Of a DNA stretch of 64,000 nucleotides, positions 10,290-20,253 are shown one piece after another. The notes under the pieces were generated by a model. That model did no database searches, had not been told where the DNA came from, and saw only the letters and a list, made by a program, of their open reading frames with translations. The first letter of the stretch is position 1, and each line of letters opens with the position of its first letter. The position numbers and the translations under genes were made by a program. The DNA comes from Paracidovorax konjaci (GTDB lineage Bacteria; Pseudomonadota; Gammaproteobacteria; Burkholderiales; Burkholderiaceae_C), in contig NZ_FOMQ01000001.1 of assembly GCF_900112675.1 (NCBI RefSeq), positions 1 to 64,000 on the forward strand, in the 5' to 3' direction.

Positions 10290-11267
10290 ATGCGCATCGC
10301 ATTCATCGGCGAATCGCTGATCGACTTCACCGCCACGGGCGGCCTGGCCTTCCAGGGCCATCCGGGCGGCGCGCCGGGCAACTGCGCCGTGGCCGCGGCG
10401 CGGCTGGGGCAGCCCACGGGCTACGTGTCGCAGCTCTCGCACGACCTGTTCGGCGAGCGGCTGTTCGCGCACCTGCAGGGCAACGGCGTGGACATGCGCT
10501 TCGTGCTGCGCAGCGATGCGCCCTCCACGCTGGCCTTCGTCGAGCGCGGCGCGGGCGGCAGCAACCGCTATGCGTTCTACCTGCAGGGCACGGCCGACAC
10601 GCTGTGGGCGCCGGCCGAGCTGCCCGTGCTGCCCGGGTCGTGCCGCTTCGTGCAGTTCGGCTCCATCGCGCTGCTGCACGGGCCCGCGGCCACGCGCATC
10701 GTGGACCTGGTCGCCGCGCAGCGCGGCCGGCGCGTGGTGGTCTTCGACCCGAACGTGCGGCCTTCGCTGATCCCCGACCTCGCGGCCTGGCGCGTGCGCT
10801 GCCGCGGCTGGATGGCGCTGGCCGATCTGGTCAAGCTCAGCGACGAGGACGCGGCGGCGATCTCGCCGGGCCTCGCGCTGCCGGAGGCGGCGGCCGAATA
10901 CCTCGCGCTCGGCGCGCGGGCCGTGGCCATCACGCGCGGCGCGCAGGGGGCCGTGCTGTACCGGCCGGGGCACGCCCCCCTGGCCGTGCGGCCGCCCGCC
11001 GTGGCGGTGGCCGACACCATCGGCGCGGGCGACACCTTCGGGGCGGCGCTGATCGTGGCGCTGCTGGAAGCCGGCGTGTCGCAGGCCGAGGAGCTGGCCG
11101 CGCTGCCGGCGGCCGCGTGGCAGGCCGCGCTGCGTTTCGCCGCCACGGCCGCCGCGCTCAACTGCGCGCGCGAGGGCGCGGATCCGCCGCTGCGCGCCGC
11201 GCTCGACGCGGCCCTGCATGCCACGGGCGCTGGGGAAGATGCCGTGGGCGCCGCGGCGCGCGGGTGA
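10290..11267 (+). CDS. mtlZ: Fructokinase (PfkB family)
   Basis: Phosphorylates fructose from mannitol oxidation to fructose 6-phosphate. The 325-aa protein has the N-terminal PfkB signature GGAPGNCAVAAARLG and the C-terminal anion-hole/catalytic motif DTIGAGDTFGAAL, whose Asp is the catalytic base. The ATG is five bases past the mtlD stop, so translation is probably coupled. The product enters the pool used by Pgi and Tal (2-4 kb) and by the PMI domain of ManC in the polysaccharide locus. Confidence 0.92.
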   Translation: MRIAFIGESLIDFTATGGLAFQGHPGGAPGNCAVAAARLGQPTGYVSQLSHDLFGERLFAHLQGNGVDMRFVLRSDAPSTLAFVERGAGGSNRYAFYLQGTADTLWAPAELPVLPGSCRFVQFGSIALLHGPAATRIVDLVAAQRGRRVVVFDPNVRPSLIPDLAAWRVRCRGWMALADLVKLSDEDAAAISPGLALPEAAAEYLALGARAVAITRGAQGAVLYRPGHAPLAVRPPAVAVADTIGAGDTFGAALIVALLEAGVSQAEELAALPAAAWQAALRFAATAAALNCAREGADPPLRAALDAALHATGAGEDAVGAAARG

Positions 11268-11321
11268 TACCGTGGCGCCCCGACTCCGCCCCTTCGCGGC
11301 CTTTGGCCCCGCACCGAACCG

Positions 11322-12263
11322 ATGACGACCGCCATGCCCTCCGCGCGCACCCGTCCGCCCCGCCAGCGCCACCCCGAACTGGAACGCGACTTCGCGCGCT
11401 CGCCCGCGCTCGGCTACGAGGACGCGGAAGACACGGGGCTCGTGCGCTGCCTCGCCCACGGCGTGCCCAGCCCGCTGGTGCGCTGGCATTTCCATGAAGA
11501 GTACGAACTGCACCTCATCACCGAGACCTCGGGCCGCGCCTTCGTGGGCGACTGGATCGGCCCCTTCGGGCCCGGCCACCTCGTGCTCTGCGGGCCGCGC
11601 CTGCCGCACAACTGGATCTCGCTCGACACGCCCGAGGGCGGCGCGCCGGGCCGCGACCGCGTGATCCAGTTCCGCCACGACCCGGTCGCGCGCGCGGCCG
11701 AGTCCATCGCCGAACTGCGCGACGTGCTGCCGCTGCTGGACCGCGCGCGCCACGGCATCGAATTCTTCGGCATGGCGGCGGCCGCGCAGGCGCACTGGGA
11801 CGCCGTGAAGGCCAGCCGCGGCCTGCGCCGCTTCGCGGTGTTCTGCGACTTCCTGGCCGACCTGGCCGAGTGCACCGACTACCGGCTGCTGTCCACCGTG
11901 CAGATGCAGGGCGTGGAAGGCGAGGTGCAGGTGGACCAGATCAACCGCATCGTCAACCGCATCCTGGCGGACATGGCCGAACCCATCAGCCTGTCCGCCG
12001 CCGCGGCCGAACTGGGCATGAGCGAGAGCCGCTTCAGCCGCTTCTTCCGGCGCTCCACGGGCAACAGCTTCACCGATTTCGTGAGCCGCCTGCGCATCAA
12101 CAGCGCCTGCCAGCTCCTCATGCAGACCGACCACTACGTGACCGACATCTGCTACCAGGTGGGCTTCAACAACGTCGCCAACTTCAACCGCCGGTTCCTG
12201 GAGATCAAGGGCATGACCCCCACGGAGTTCCGCCGCCAGGCCGAAAGCCGCTTCGGAAGCTGA
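11322..12263 (+). CDS. mtlR: AraC-family regulator of the mannitol operon
   Basis: Probable transcription activator of the mtl genes. The 313-aa protein has an N-terminal cupin-like sensing domain (HFHEEYELHLI, about residues 50-60, and GPRLPHNWIS) and a C-terminal AraC double helix-turn-helix over the last 100 residues, including AAELGMSESRFSRFFRR and the second-helix segment ICYQVGFNNVANFNRRF. The arrangement resembles P. fluorescens MtlR. It lies inside the operon it would control, between the fructokinase and xylulokinase genes, implying autoregulation. The target site was not identified. Confidence 0.88.
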   Translation: MTTAMPSARTRPPRQRHPELERDFARSPALGYEDAEDTGLVRCLAHGVPSPLVRWHFHEEYELHLITETSGRAFVGDWIGPFGPGHLVLCGPRLPHNWISLDTPEGGAPGRDRVIQFRHDPVARAAESIAELRDVLPLLDRARHGIEFFGMAAAAQAHWDAVKASRGLRRFAVFCDFLADLAECTDYRLLSTVQMQGVEGEVQVDQINRIVNRILADMAEPISLSAAAAELGMSESRFSRFFRRSTGNSFTDFVSRLRINSACQLLMQTDHYVTDICYQVGFNNVANFNRRFLEIKGMTPTEFRRQAESRFGS

Positions 12264-12273
12264 TGCACATGAA

Positions 12274-12321
12274 TGCTACTGAATTGATAGCAAACTATTC
12301 AATGGAATCGGCGGCATGGAA
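12274..12321 (+). repeat. Dispersed hairpin repeat, copy B
   Basis: A TGCTA (12274-12278)/TAGCA (12288-12292) inverted repeat is followed by CAATGGAATC and GGCGGCATGGAAG. It starts 10 bases after the mtlR stop and its right end supplies the GAAGGG that looks like the ribosome binding site of the xylulokinase gene. Its orientation is opposite to copy C beyond that gene. Confidence 0.85.
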
Positions 12322-12333
12322 GGGTTTTCATCC

Positions 12334-13815
12334 ATGAGCGGCATGTTCCTCGGGCTGGACCTGGGCACCTCGGAGCTGAAGGCGCTGCTGCTCGGCGCGG
12401 ACCACCGCATCGTCGGCACGGCGCGCGCGCCGCTGGCGGTGGACCGGCCGCGGCCGCTGTGGTCCGAGCAGGCGCCGGCGCAGTGGGCGCAGGCGCTCGA
12501 ATCGGTCATGCACGACCTGCGCGCCGCGCACGCGCCGGCGCTGCTGCAGGTGCGCGCCGTGGGGCTTTCGGGCCAGATGCACGGTGCCGTGCTGCTGGGC
12601 GGGCGCGGCGAGGTGCTGCGCCCGGCCATCCTCTGGAACGACGGGCGCAGCGCGGCGCAATGCGCGGCCCTCACCCGCGCCGTGCCGCGGCTCGGCGACA
12701 TCGCCGGCAACCTCGCGATGCCGGGCTTCACGGCGCCCAAGCTGCTCTGGGTGCGCGAGCACGAGCCCGAGGTGTTCGCGCGCACCGAGCGCGTGCTGCT
12801 GCCCAAGGACTGGCTGCGTTTCATGCTGACCGGCGAGGCCGTGAGCGACCCCTCCGACGCCTCCGGCACGCTGTGGCTGGACGTGGGCCGGCGCGACTGG
12901 TCCGACACCCTGCTGGCCGCCACCGGCCTCACGCGCGCGCACATGCCGCGCCTCGTGGAGGGCTGTGCGCCCTCGGCCCGGCTGCGGCCCGAACTGGCCG
13001 CGCGCTGGGGGCTGGGGGAGGGCGGCGGCGCGGACGTGGTGGTGGCCGGCGGCGGCGGCGACAACGCCGCCAGCGCCGTGGGCATGGGCATCGTGGCGGC
13101 GGGGCAGGGCTTCGTGTCGCTGGGCACGTCGGGCGTGATCTTCGTCGCCACCGACCGGTTCGCGCCCGACCCGGCGCGCGCCGTGCATGCGTTCTGCCAC
13201 GCGCTGCCGGGCCGCTGGCACCAGATGGCCGTGATGCTCTCGGCGGCCAGCGCCGTCACCTGGGCCACGCGCTGCCTGGGCCTGCCGGACGAGGCCGCGC
13301 TGCTCGCCGAGGCCGCCGGCGTGGAGCCCGGCGCGCGGCGCCGCGCGCCGCTCTTCCTGCCCTACCTGTCGGGCGAACGCTCGCCGCACAACGACGCGCA
13401 TGCCCAGGGCGTGCTTTTCGGCCTCACGCATGCGCACGGGCGTGCCGACATCGCCTACGCGGTGGCCGAGGGCGTGGCGCTGGGCCTGCGCGACGGGCTG
13501 GACACGCTGCAGCGCCCCGCCGACGCCCTGGCCCTGGTGGGCGGCGGCGCGCGCAGCCGGTGGTGGGCACAGTTGCTGGCCGATGCGCTGGAAGTGCCGC
13601 TGGCGCTGGGCGAGGGCGGCGAAGCCGGCGGCGCGCTGGGCGCGGCGCGCCTGGGCTGGCTGGCGGCCGGCGGCGACGAGGCACGGGTCTGCACCGCGCC
13701 GGCCGTGCGCGAACGGTTCCTGCCGCGCGCCGCCGAAGCCGCGCTGCTGCGCGAGCGCCACGTGCGCTTCCGCGCGCTCTATCTGGCACTGCGGGCTGCC
13801 TTTCCGGTCGATTGA
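12334..13815 (+). CDS. xylB: Xylulokinase (FGGY family)
   Basis: Phosphorylates D-xylulose, the product of arabitol oxidation, to xylulose 5-phosphate. It corresponds to mtlY of the Pseudomonas mannitol/arabitol operon. The 493-aa protein has the N-terminal phosphate-binding motif GLDLGTSELKALLL, the substrate motif GQMHGAVLL, the catalytic Asp in GGGGDNAASAVG and a C-terminal GGGARS segment. The ATG at 12334 is chosen because GAAGGG (12319-12324) is well placed; an upstream ATG at 12316 is part of repeat copy B, and 12343 is also possible. The gene is bracketed by inverted copies of the repeat. Confidence 0.92.
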   Translation: MSGMFLGLDLGTSELKALLLGADHRIVGTARAPLAVDRPRPLWSEQAPAQWAQALESVMHDLRAAHAPALLQVRAVGLSGQMHGAVLLGGRGEVLRPAILWNDGRSAAQCAALTRAVPRLGDIAGNLAMPGFTAPKLLWVREHEPEVFARTERVLLPKDWLRFMLTGEAVSDPSDASGTLWLDVGRRDWSDTLLAATGLTRAHMPRLVEGCAPSARLRPELAARWGLGEGGGADVVVAGGGGDNAASAVGMGIVAAGQGFVSLGTSGVIFVATDRFAPDPARAVHAFCHALPGRWHQMAVMLSAASAVTWATRCLGLPDEAALLAEAAGVEPGARRRAPLFLPYLSGERSPHNDAHAQGVLFGLTHAHGRADIAYAVAEGVALGLRDGLDTLQRPADALALVGGGARSRWWAQLLADALEVPLALGEGGEAGGALGAARLGWLAAGGDEARVCTAPAVRERFLPRAAEAALLRERHVRFRALYLALRAAFPVD

Positions 13816-13835
13816 CGCCATCGGCACCCAAATCG

Positions 13836-13884
13836 CTTCCATGCCGCCGGATAATCTCGATCGTTTGCTATTAAAAATGTAGCA
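13836..13884 (-). repeat. Dispersed hairpin repeat, copy C
   Basis: Minus-strand copy of the same element: TGCTA/TAGCA arms at 13866-13870 and 13880-13884, and the GGCGGCATGGAAG arm (as CTTCCATGCCGCC) at 13836-13848. The middle is more diverged than in copies A and B. It lies 20 bases after the xylulokinase stop and may form the 3' hairpin of the operon, but there is no T-run typical of a terminator. Confidence 0.75.
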
Positions 13885-14003
13885 AACGATGCGGAAATGC
13901 GCCGTTCGTGACGGCGCCGTCTGTGCCGGCCTGCGGGATCGGCTGCCGCCGGCGTCGCCACCGCGCAACACTGCCCTTCCCCGGGTCGCGCTGATTTCTA
14001 AAA

Positions 14004-14018
14004 TGATAATTGTTATCA
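14004..14018. promoter_or_regulatory. Fur-type box upstream of the siderophore receptor
   Basis: TGATAA-TTG-TTATCA is a perfect 6-bp inverted repeat lying within a longer AT-rich tract (14000-14030) and matches the core of the Fur box. It ends 22 bases before the receptor start codon, where bound Fur with iron would block transcription. Confidence 0.75.
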
Positions 14019-14039
14019 ATTGCATTAAATAGATTCATC

Positions 14040-16130
14040 ATGCCGATTCGCAAGACCCCCGGCGCGGTCCGGGCCGTGCTGGCCGCGGGCCTGCTGCCCT
14101 GGGCGGCCGCCCATGCCGCGGACGCCACCCTCTCCGAAGTGCGCGTGGACGCCAATGCCGAAAAGGAAAGCGCCACCGGCCCCGTCGTGGGCTACCGCGC
14201 GCGCAACGCGGCCACCGCCACCAAGACCGACACGCCGCTCTCCGAAACGCCGCAGTCCGTCACCGTCGTCACGCGCGACCAGATGGTGGACCAGGGCGCC
14301 ACCACCTTCCAGGGCGCGCTGCTCTACGCGGCCGGCGTGCGCAGCGATGCCTACGGGCTGGACAGCCGCTCCGACAGCGTGCGGGTGCGCGGCAGCTACC
14401 CGGACATCTACCTCGACGGCCTGCGCCAGAGCTACAACTGGTACACCAGCACGGCGCCCGTGGAGCCCTACGCCCTGGAGCGGCTCGAAGTGCTGCGCGG
14501 CCCCTCGGGCATGCTGTTCGGCGCGGGCACCGTGGCGGGCGTGGTCAACATGGTGAGCAAGCGCCCGCAGCAGGAAGCCCAGCGCGAGGTGGGCGTGCAG
14601 ATCGGCAGCTGGAACCGCAAGCAGCTGCAGGCCGACCTGACCGGCCCGCTCACGGCCGACGGTCAGTGGTCGTACCGCCTCGTCGCGCTCGGCCGCGATG
14701 CCGACACCCAGGTGGACCACGTGCCCAACGACCGCCGCCTGCTTGCCCCGTCGCTCGCCTGGCGGCCGAACGCGGCCACCTCGCTCGTCCTGCAGGCTTT
14801 CTGGCAGAAGGACCACTCGGGCAGCACCTCGCAGTTCCTGCCCTGGTCGGGCACGCTGCTGCCGAACCCCAACGGCCAACTCCCCACGAGCCGTTTCATC
14901 GGCGAGCCGGGCGACTACTACGACACGGAGCGCAGCTCGCTCGGCTACCTGTTCGAGCACCGCTTCGACGACGCCTGGACGTTGCGCCAGAACCTGCGCT
15001 GGACACGCAACGAGAACCGGGGCGCCTACCACTACGCGGACTTCTTCACCATTCCGGGCGGCTGGGGCGCCGATCCGGTCAACCAGCGCATGATCGGGCG
15101 GCTCTACGGCGTGAACGTCACCCGCACGCACATGGCCGCCGTCGACAGCAGCCTGCTGGGCCGGCTGCGCACGGGCGCGGCGGAGCACCAGCTGCTGCTG
15201 GGCTTCGACTGGAACCGCCAGGCCGAGAACAAGGCCGAATCGGGCGACAGCTACAACCAGCCCATCGACGCCTACGCGCCGGTGTACGGCAACCGGCTGA
15301 CCCCCACGCTCATCGACCAGCCGAAGAACGTGCAGCGGCAGAACGGCATCTACGTGCAGGACCAGGTCAAGCTGGACCGCTGGATCGTGGTCGCCGGCCT
15401 GCGCCACGACCGCGCGGTGAACGCCGTGGCGGGCTCGCCGGACGACCGCAGCAGCGCCACCACGAAGCGCCTGGGCGTGATGTACCAACTCGGCGGCGGC
15501 TGGACGCCCTACGTCAGCTACGCGGAATCCTTCAGCCCGGTGAGCGGCACCAATGCCTACGGCGCCCGCTTCAAGCCGCTGCAGGGCGAGCAGGTGGAAG
15601 TCGGCGTGAAATACCTGCCCGAAGGCGGCTCCACGGCTTTCACGGCGGCCGTCTACGACCTGAAGGAAAAGAACCAGAAGACCGCCGACCCGACGAACCC
15701 CATGAACTCGCTGCAGGCCGGCCAGACCCGCAACAAGGGACTGGAGCTGGAACTGAAGACGCGCGTCTCGGCGGCCTTCGACGTGCTCGCGCACTACAAC
15801 TACACCGACGTCGATCCCGCGCTCGAAGGTCTGCCGCGCAACCAGGCGGCCGTCTGGGGGCTCTACCGGTTCTCGATCGGCGGCGTGCGCGGTTTCTCGG
15901 TGGGTGCGGGCGCGCGTTATCTCTCCGCGTTCCGCGATGGGTCCGGGCCGCGCGTGCCCTCCGCGCTGGTGGGCGACGCGGTGCTGGCCTACGACAGCCA
16001 GGAGTGGCGCTACGCCCTCAACATCAACAACGTGGCCGACAAGCAGTACATGAGCACCTGCCTGTCGCGCGGCGACTGCTGGTGGGCCACGCGCCGCAAC
16101 GTGGTGCTGAGCGCCACCTACCGGTTCTGA
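14040..16130 (+). CDS. TonB-dependent siderophore receptor
   Basis: Outer-membrane gated channel for a ferric siderophore, energised by TonB. The 696-aa protein has a signal peptide (about 1-24, ending AAHAAD), a plug domain (PLSETPQSVTVVTRDQM, then RVRGSYPDIYLDGL and LERLEVLRGPSGMLFG) and a 22-strand barrel ending in the terminal aromatic residue (LSATYRF). The sequence style and the C-terminal GDCWWATRRN segment resemble hydroxamate-type (ferrichrome/ferrioxamine) receptors. The ligand itself is not determined. The ATG at 14040 gives a proper signal peptide; an upstream in-frame ATG at 14010 lies in the Fur box. No siderophore biosynthesis genes are nearby. Confidence 0.9.
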   Translation: MPIRKTPGAVRAVLAAGLLPWAAAHAADATLSEVRVDANAEKESATGPVVGYRARNAATATKTDTPLSETPQSVTVVTRDQMVDQGATTFQGALLYAAGVRSDAYGLDSRSDSVRVRGSYPDIYLDGLRQSYNWYTSTAPVEPYALERLEVLRGPSGMLFGAGTVAGVVNMVSKRPQQEAQREVGVQIGSWNRKQLQADLTGPLTADGQWSYRLVALGRDADTQVDHVPNDRRLLAPSLAWRPNAATSLVLQAFWQKDHSGSTSQFLPWSGTLLPNPNGQLPTSRFIGEPGDYYDTERSSLGYLFEHRFDDAWTLRQNLRWTRNENRGAYHYADFFTIPGGWGADPVNQRMIGRLYGVNVTRTHMAAVDSSLLGRLRTGAAEHQLLLGFDWNRQAENKAESGDSYNQPIDAYAPVYGNRLTPTLIDQPKNVQRQNGIYVQDQVKLDRWIVVAGLRHDRAVNAVAGSPDDRSSATTKRLGVMYQLGGGWTPYVSYAESFSPVSGTNAYGARFKPLQGEQVEVGVKYLPEGGSTAFTAAVYDLKEKNQKTADPTNPMNSLQAGQTRNKGLELELKTRVSAAFDVLAHYNYTDVDPALEGLPRNQAAVWGLYRFSIGGVRGFSVGAGARYLSAFRDGSGPRVPSALVGDAVLAYDSQEWRYALNINNVADKQYMSTCLSRGDCWWATRRNVVLSATYRF

Positions 16131-16182
16131 GCCACCGCGGGCGGGCAGCCGCCTGCCCGCGCCGGCGCATGCGCGCCAGAAA

Positions 16183-16218
16183 AAAAAGCCCGCAGGCTTC
16201 GCAGCCTGCGGGCTTTTT
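16183..16218. terminator. Bidirectional terminator between the receptor gene and groEL
   Basis: Perfect 16-bp arms (16183-16198 and 16203-16218) around a 4-base loop, with A-rich sequence on the left and T-rich on the right, so it reads as a rho-independent terminator on both strands. It lies 53 bases past the receptor stop and 25 bases past the groEL stop on the other strand. Confidence 0.92.
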
Positions 16219-16242
16219 CGATGGCCGGGGGCCGGGCGTGGA

Positions 16243-17895
<1,653 letters not shown>

Positions 17896-17933
17896 TCAGT
17901 CAACAGGAAGGTGGAAATGCGCTTGTCAGCGGA

Positions 17934-18224
17934 TCACTTCTCGACGACCGCGAACAGGTCGTCTTCCTTCATCACGAGCAGTTCGTCGCCATGGACCTTG
18001 ACGGTCTGGCCCGAATACTTGCCGAACAGGACGCGGTCGCCGACCTTGACGCTCAGCACGCTCAGCTCGCCCTTGTCGTTCTTCTTGCCAGGACCCACGG
18101 CCAGCACTTCACCTTGATCGGGCTTTTCAGCGGCGTTGTCGGGGATCACGATGCCGGAGGCCGTCGTGGTTTCGCTTTCAATGCGCTTGACGATCACGCG
18201 ATCGTGCAGGGGGCGAAGGTTCAT
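17934..18224 (-). CDS. groES: Co-chaperonin GroES (10 kDa)
   Basis: Lid of the GroEL cavity. The 96-aa product has the normal start [14 protein letters not shown] and the mobile loop [14 protein letters not shown]. The frame is open upstream, but AGGAG lies eight bases before the ATG at 18222-18224, which fixes the start; the ATG two codons earlier is too close to it. First gene of the groESL operon. Confidence 0.97.
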   Translation of the reverse strand: MNLRPLHDRVIVKRIESETTTASGIVIPDNAAEKPDQGEVLAVGPGKKNDKGELSVLSVKVGDRVLFGKYSGQTVKVHGDELLVMKEDDLFAVVEK

Positions 18225-18320
18225 TTGCATCTCTCCTGAGTCAGTAAAGGATTGCGACATCGACAAGACGCCCGCAGGGGCGGGCGTCGGGATCTTCAGC
18301 GGCCGTGTCCCACAGGATTG

Positions 18321-18347
18321 TTAGCACTCGTCCGCTTCGAGTGCTAA
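18321..18347. promoter_or_regulatory. CIRCE operator (HrcA binding site)
   Basis: TTAGCACTC, nine bases, GAGTGCTAA: a perfect match to the CIRCE consensus with the canonical spacing. It lies about 97 bases before groES, directly against the -10 box, so HrcA binding would block transcription of groESL. Confidence 0.97.
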
Positions 18348-18374
18348 TGATACGGGCATTTATTGGCGTTTCAA
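18347..18374 (-). promoter_or_regulatory. groESL promoter (heat-shock sigma type overlapping a sigma-70 type)
   Basis: On the minus strand, TTGAAA (18369-18374), 16 bases, then TATCAT (18347-18352) fit a sigma-70 promoter. The same stretch reads as CTTGAAA, 12 bases, CCCGTATCAT, which fits the sigma-32 consensus. The -10 box touches the CIRCE element, so positive control by sigma-32 and negative control by HrcA probably act on one start site. Confidence 0.7.
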
Positions 18375-18520
18375 GAGCCCGGGTTGCAACCAAAGCGCAC
18401 GGACCGGGCGCGAAAAGATGCCGGGACGGTACGGCATTCGCGTGACTTTTCCGGGACGGTGCCCCGTCCTGCAGGAGCGCGCCGAAGGCCTCCTGCGACG
18501 TGCCCCGGTGCGGGAGCCGA

Positions 18521-19402
18521 TCAGGCGCCCGACAGCCAATGCCTGAGTTCTGCCACGGCCTGGGGTTGCCGCTGCTTGCGCGGCGACACCAGGTAGTACC
18601 CCGCGTCGGTCCGCATTGCGTGGGGAAAGATCTGCACCAGGCGGCCCGCGGACAGATCCTGGGCCACGAAGTCCTGCTGGACCAGCGCCACGCCCTGGCC
18701 CGTGAGCGCGGCGTCGATGGCCAGTGTGGTCTGGTTGAACCAGATGGCCTGCGGCGGCGTTGTCGCGGCCTGACCGGCGCAGTGTTCCAGGTACTGGTCC
18801 CAGGGCGATTGCGAGTCGTGCAGCAGCACATACCGGCCAGCGGCCGGGGCCGCGGGCATCGACCCGGAGCCATCGAGCCACCGGGCACTGCCGACCGCCA
18901 CCAGGCATTCCTCGAACAGCAGGTCGGCCTGGAGTCCCGGGCCGAAAGGGGGGCGGCCATACCGCACGGCCAGGTCCACGGCCTCCGTGTGGAAGTGCGA
19001 CAGCCGCTCGGTCGCGAGGATGCGCAAGTCCACGCCGGGATGGAGGCGCGTGTAGTCCGCCAGTCTCGGGATGAGCCATTTGGCGGCAAACGTGGGCGTG
19101 ACACTGACCGTGAGGCGCAGGGGCTCGGGCCGCAGGCCCTGGGTGGCTTCGGCCAGCATCTCGAAGGCACGGCGCACGCCCACCACGTAGCGCTGCCCGT
19201 TCTGCGTCAGCGCCAGCGTGCGGGGCTGGCGCTCGAACAGCTTCAGGCCGAGGTCTGCCTCCAGCGCACGGATCTGCTGCGCCACGGCGCCCTGGGTCAC
19301 ACCCAGCTCCAGCCCGGCCAGCCGGAAATTCAGGTGCCGGCTGGCCACTTCGAACGCACGCAGGGCATTGAGGGACGGCGTGGAACCGAGAGGGTTGCTC
19401 AT
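18521..19402 (-). CDS. LysR-family transcriptional regulator
   Basis: A 293-aa DNA-binding regulator of the GcvA-like branch. The N-terminal winged helix (about residues 8-68) includes LNALRAFEVASRHLNF and VTQGAVAQQIRALE, and the effector-binding domain follows. It is divergent from the SDR gene at 19522 with about 120 bp between starts, the usual LysR arrangement for regulating the neighbour and itself. Target and effector are unknown. Confidence 0.85.
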   Translation of the reverse strand: MSNPLGSTPSLNALRAFEVASRHLNFRLAGLELGVTQGAVAQQIRALEADLGLKLFERQPRTLALTQNGQRYVVGVRRAFEMLAEATQGLRPEPLRLTVSVTPTFAAKWLIPRLADYTRLHPGVDLRILATERLSHFHTEAVDLAVRYGRPPFGPGLQADLLFEECLVAVGSARWLDGSGSMPAAPAAGRYVLLHDSQSPWDQYLEHCAGQAATTPPQAIWFNQTTLAIDAALTGQGVALVQQDFVAQDLSAGRLVQIFPHAMRTDAGYYLVSPRKQRQPQAVAELRHWLSGA

Positions 19403-19521
19403 AGGTGTAGATTTTCTACTGAATCGAAGCAGTTATTCCCCTGCATCCGATCGGTTTGCCCGCCAGGAAAAGAGAAACAATTCCTGCACATCTGCCGGGT
19501 GGCGGGTGGAAGGGGCGATTG

Positions 19522-20226
19522 ATGGCAGTAGAAAAAGTGGCAGTGATCACGGCCAGAGGAACGGGCATCGGCGCAGCCGCGGCGCGCCGGCTAGCGGCGG
19601 ACGGCTTTCGGGTGGGCATCCTTTCCTCGTCCGGCAGGGGCGAGGCCATCGCCGAAGAACTGGGCGGCATCGGCATCACCGGATCGAACCAGTCGGTGGA
19701 AGATATCGGCCGGCTCGTGGATCGCGTGCAGGACCGGTGGGGGCGCATCGATGCACTCGTCAACAGTGCGGGTCACGGGCCGCGCGCTCCCCTGCTCGAA
19801 CTGTCCGACGAGCAGTGGCTGCAGGGTCTGGAAACGTACCTGCTCAATGTGGTCCGCCCTACCAGGCTCGTCGCGCCCATCATGCAGAGGCAGCAGGCTG
19901 GCGCGATCGTCAATATCTCATCGGCCTGGGCGCTGGAGCCGAGCGCGTTGTTTCCGGCCTCTTCCATCATCCGGGCAGGCCTCGCGTCGTTCACCCGGAT
20001 CTTTGTCGACAGCTATTCCCGCGACAACATCCGCATGAACAACGTGCTGCCCGGCTGGATCGACAGCCTGCCGGTGTGGGAGGAGCGCCGCGCCAGCGTG
20101 CCCCTCCGGCGGTACGGCAGGGTCGAGGAGGTGGCGGCCACGGTGGCTTTCCTGGTATCCGGAGGCGCGGCCTACATCACCGGGCAGAACCTGCGGGTCG
20201 ACGGCGGGCTGATGCGGTCCCCCTGA
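19522..20226 (+). CDS. SDR-fold protein lacking the usual Tyr/Lys pair
   Basis: A 234-aa Rossmann-fold protein of the short-chain dehydrogenase/reductase superfamily. The cofactor motif TARGTGIG (residues 10-17), the NSAG segment (81-84) and the C-terminal ITGQNLRVDGGLM are present. The YxxxK catalytic motif is not: aligning RAGL with the usual KAAL puts Ser147 at the Tyr position and Arg151 at the Lys position, 13 residues after Ser134. Such proteins form a recognised SDR side-branch of unknown chemistry. The ATG at 19522 follows GGAAGGGG and is preferred over 19456. Probably controlled by the divergent LysR protein. Confidence 0.8.
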   Translation: MAVEKVAVITARGTGIGAAAARRLAADGFRVGILSSSGRGEAIAEELGGIGITGSNQSVEDIGRLVDRVQDRWGRIDALVNSAGHGPRAPLLELSDEQWLQGLETYLLNVVRPTRLVAPIMQRQQAGAIVNISSAWALEPSALFPASSIIRAGLASFTRIFVDSYSRDNIRMNNVLPGWIDSLPVWEERRASVPLRRYGRVEEVAATVAFLVSGGAAYITGQNLRVDGGLMRSP

Positions 20227-20253
20227 CGGGCAACCGCATCCTCTGCCGCAGGG

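Noticed and set aside
12316..12333. ATG at 12316 as the xylulokinase start
   Set aside because: It is part of the dispersed repeat and has no ribosome site; the family N-terminus begins at or after 12334.
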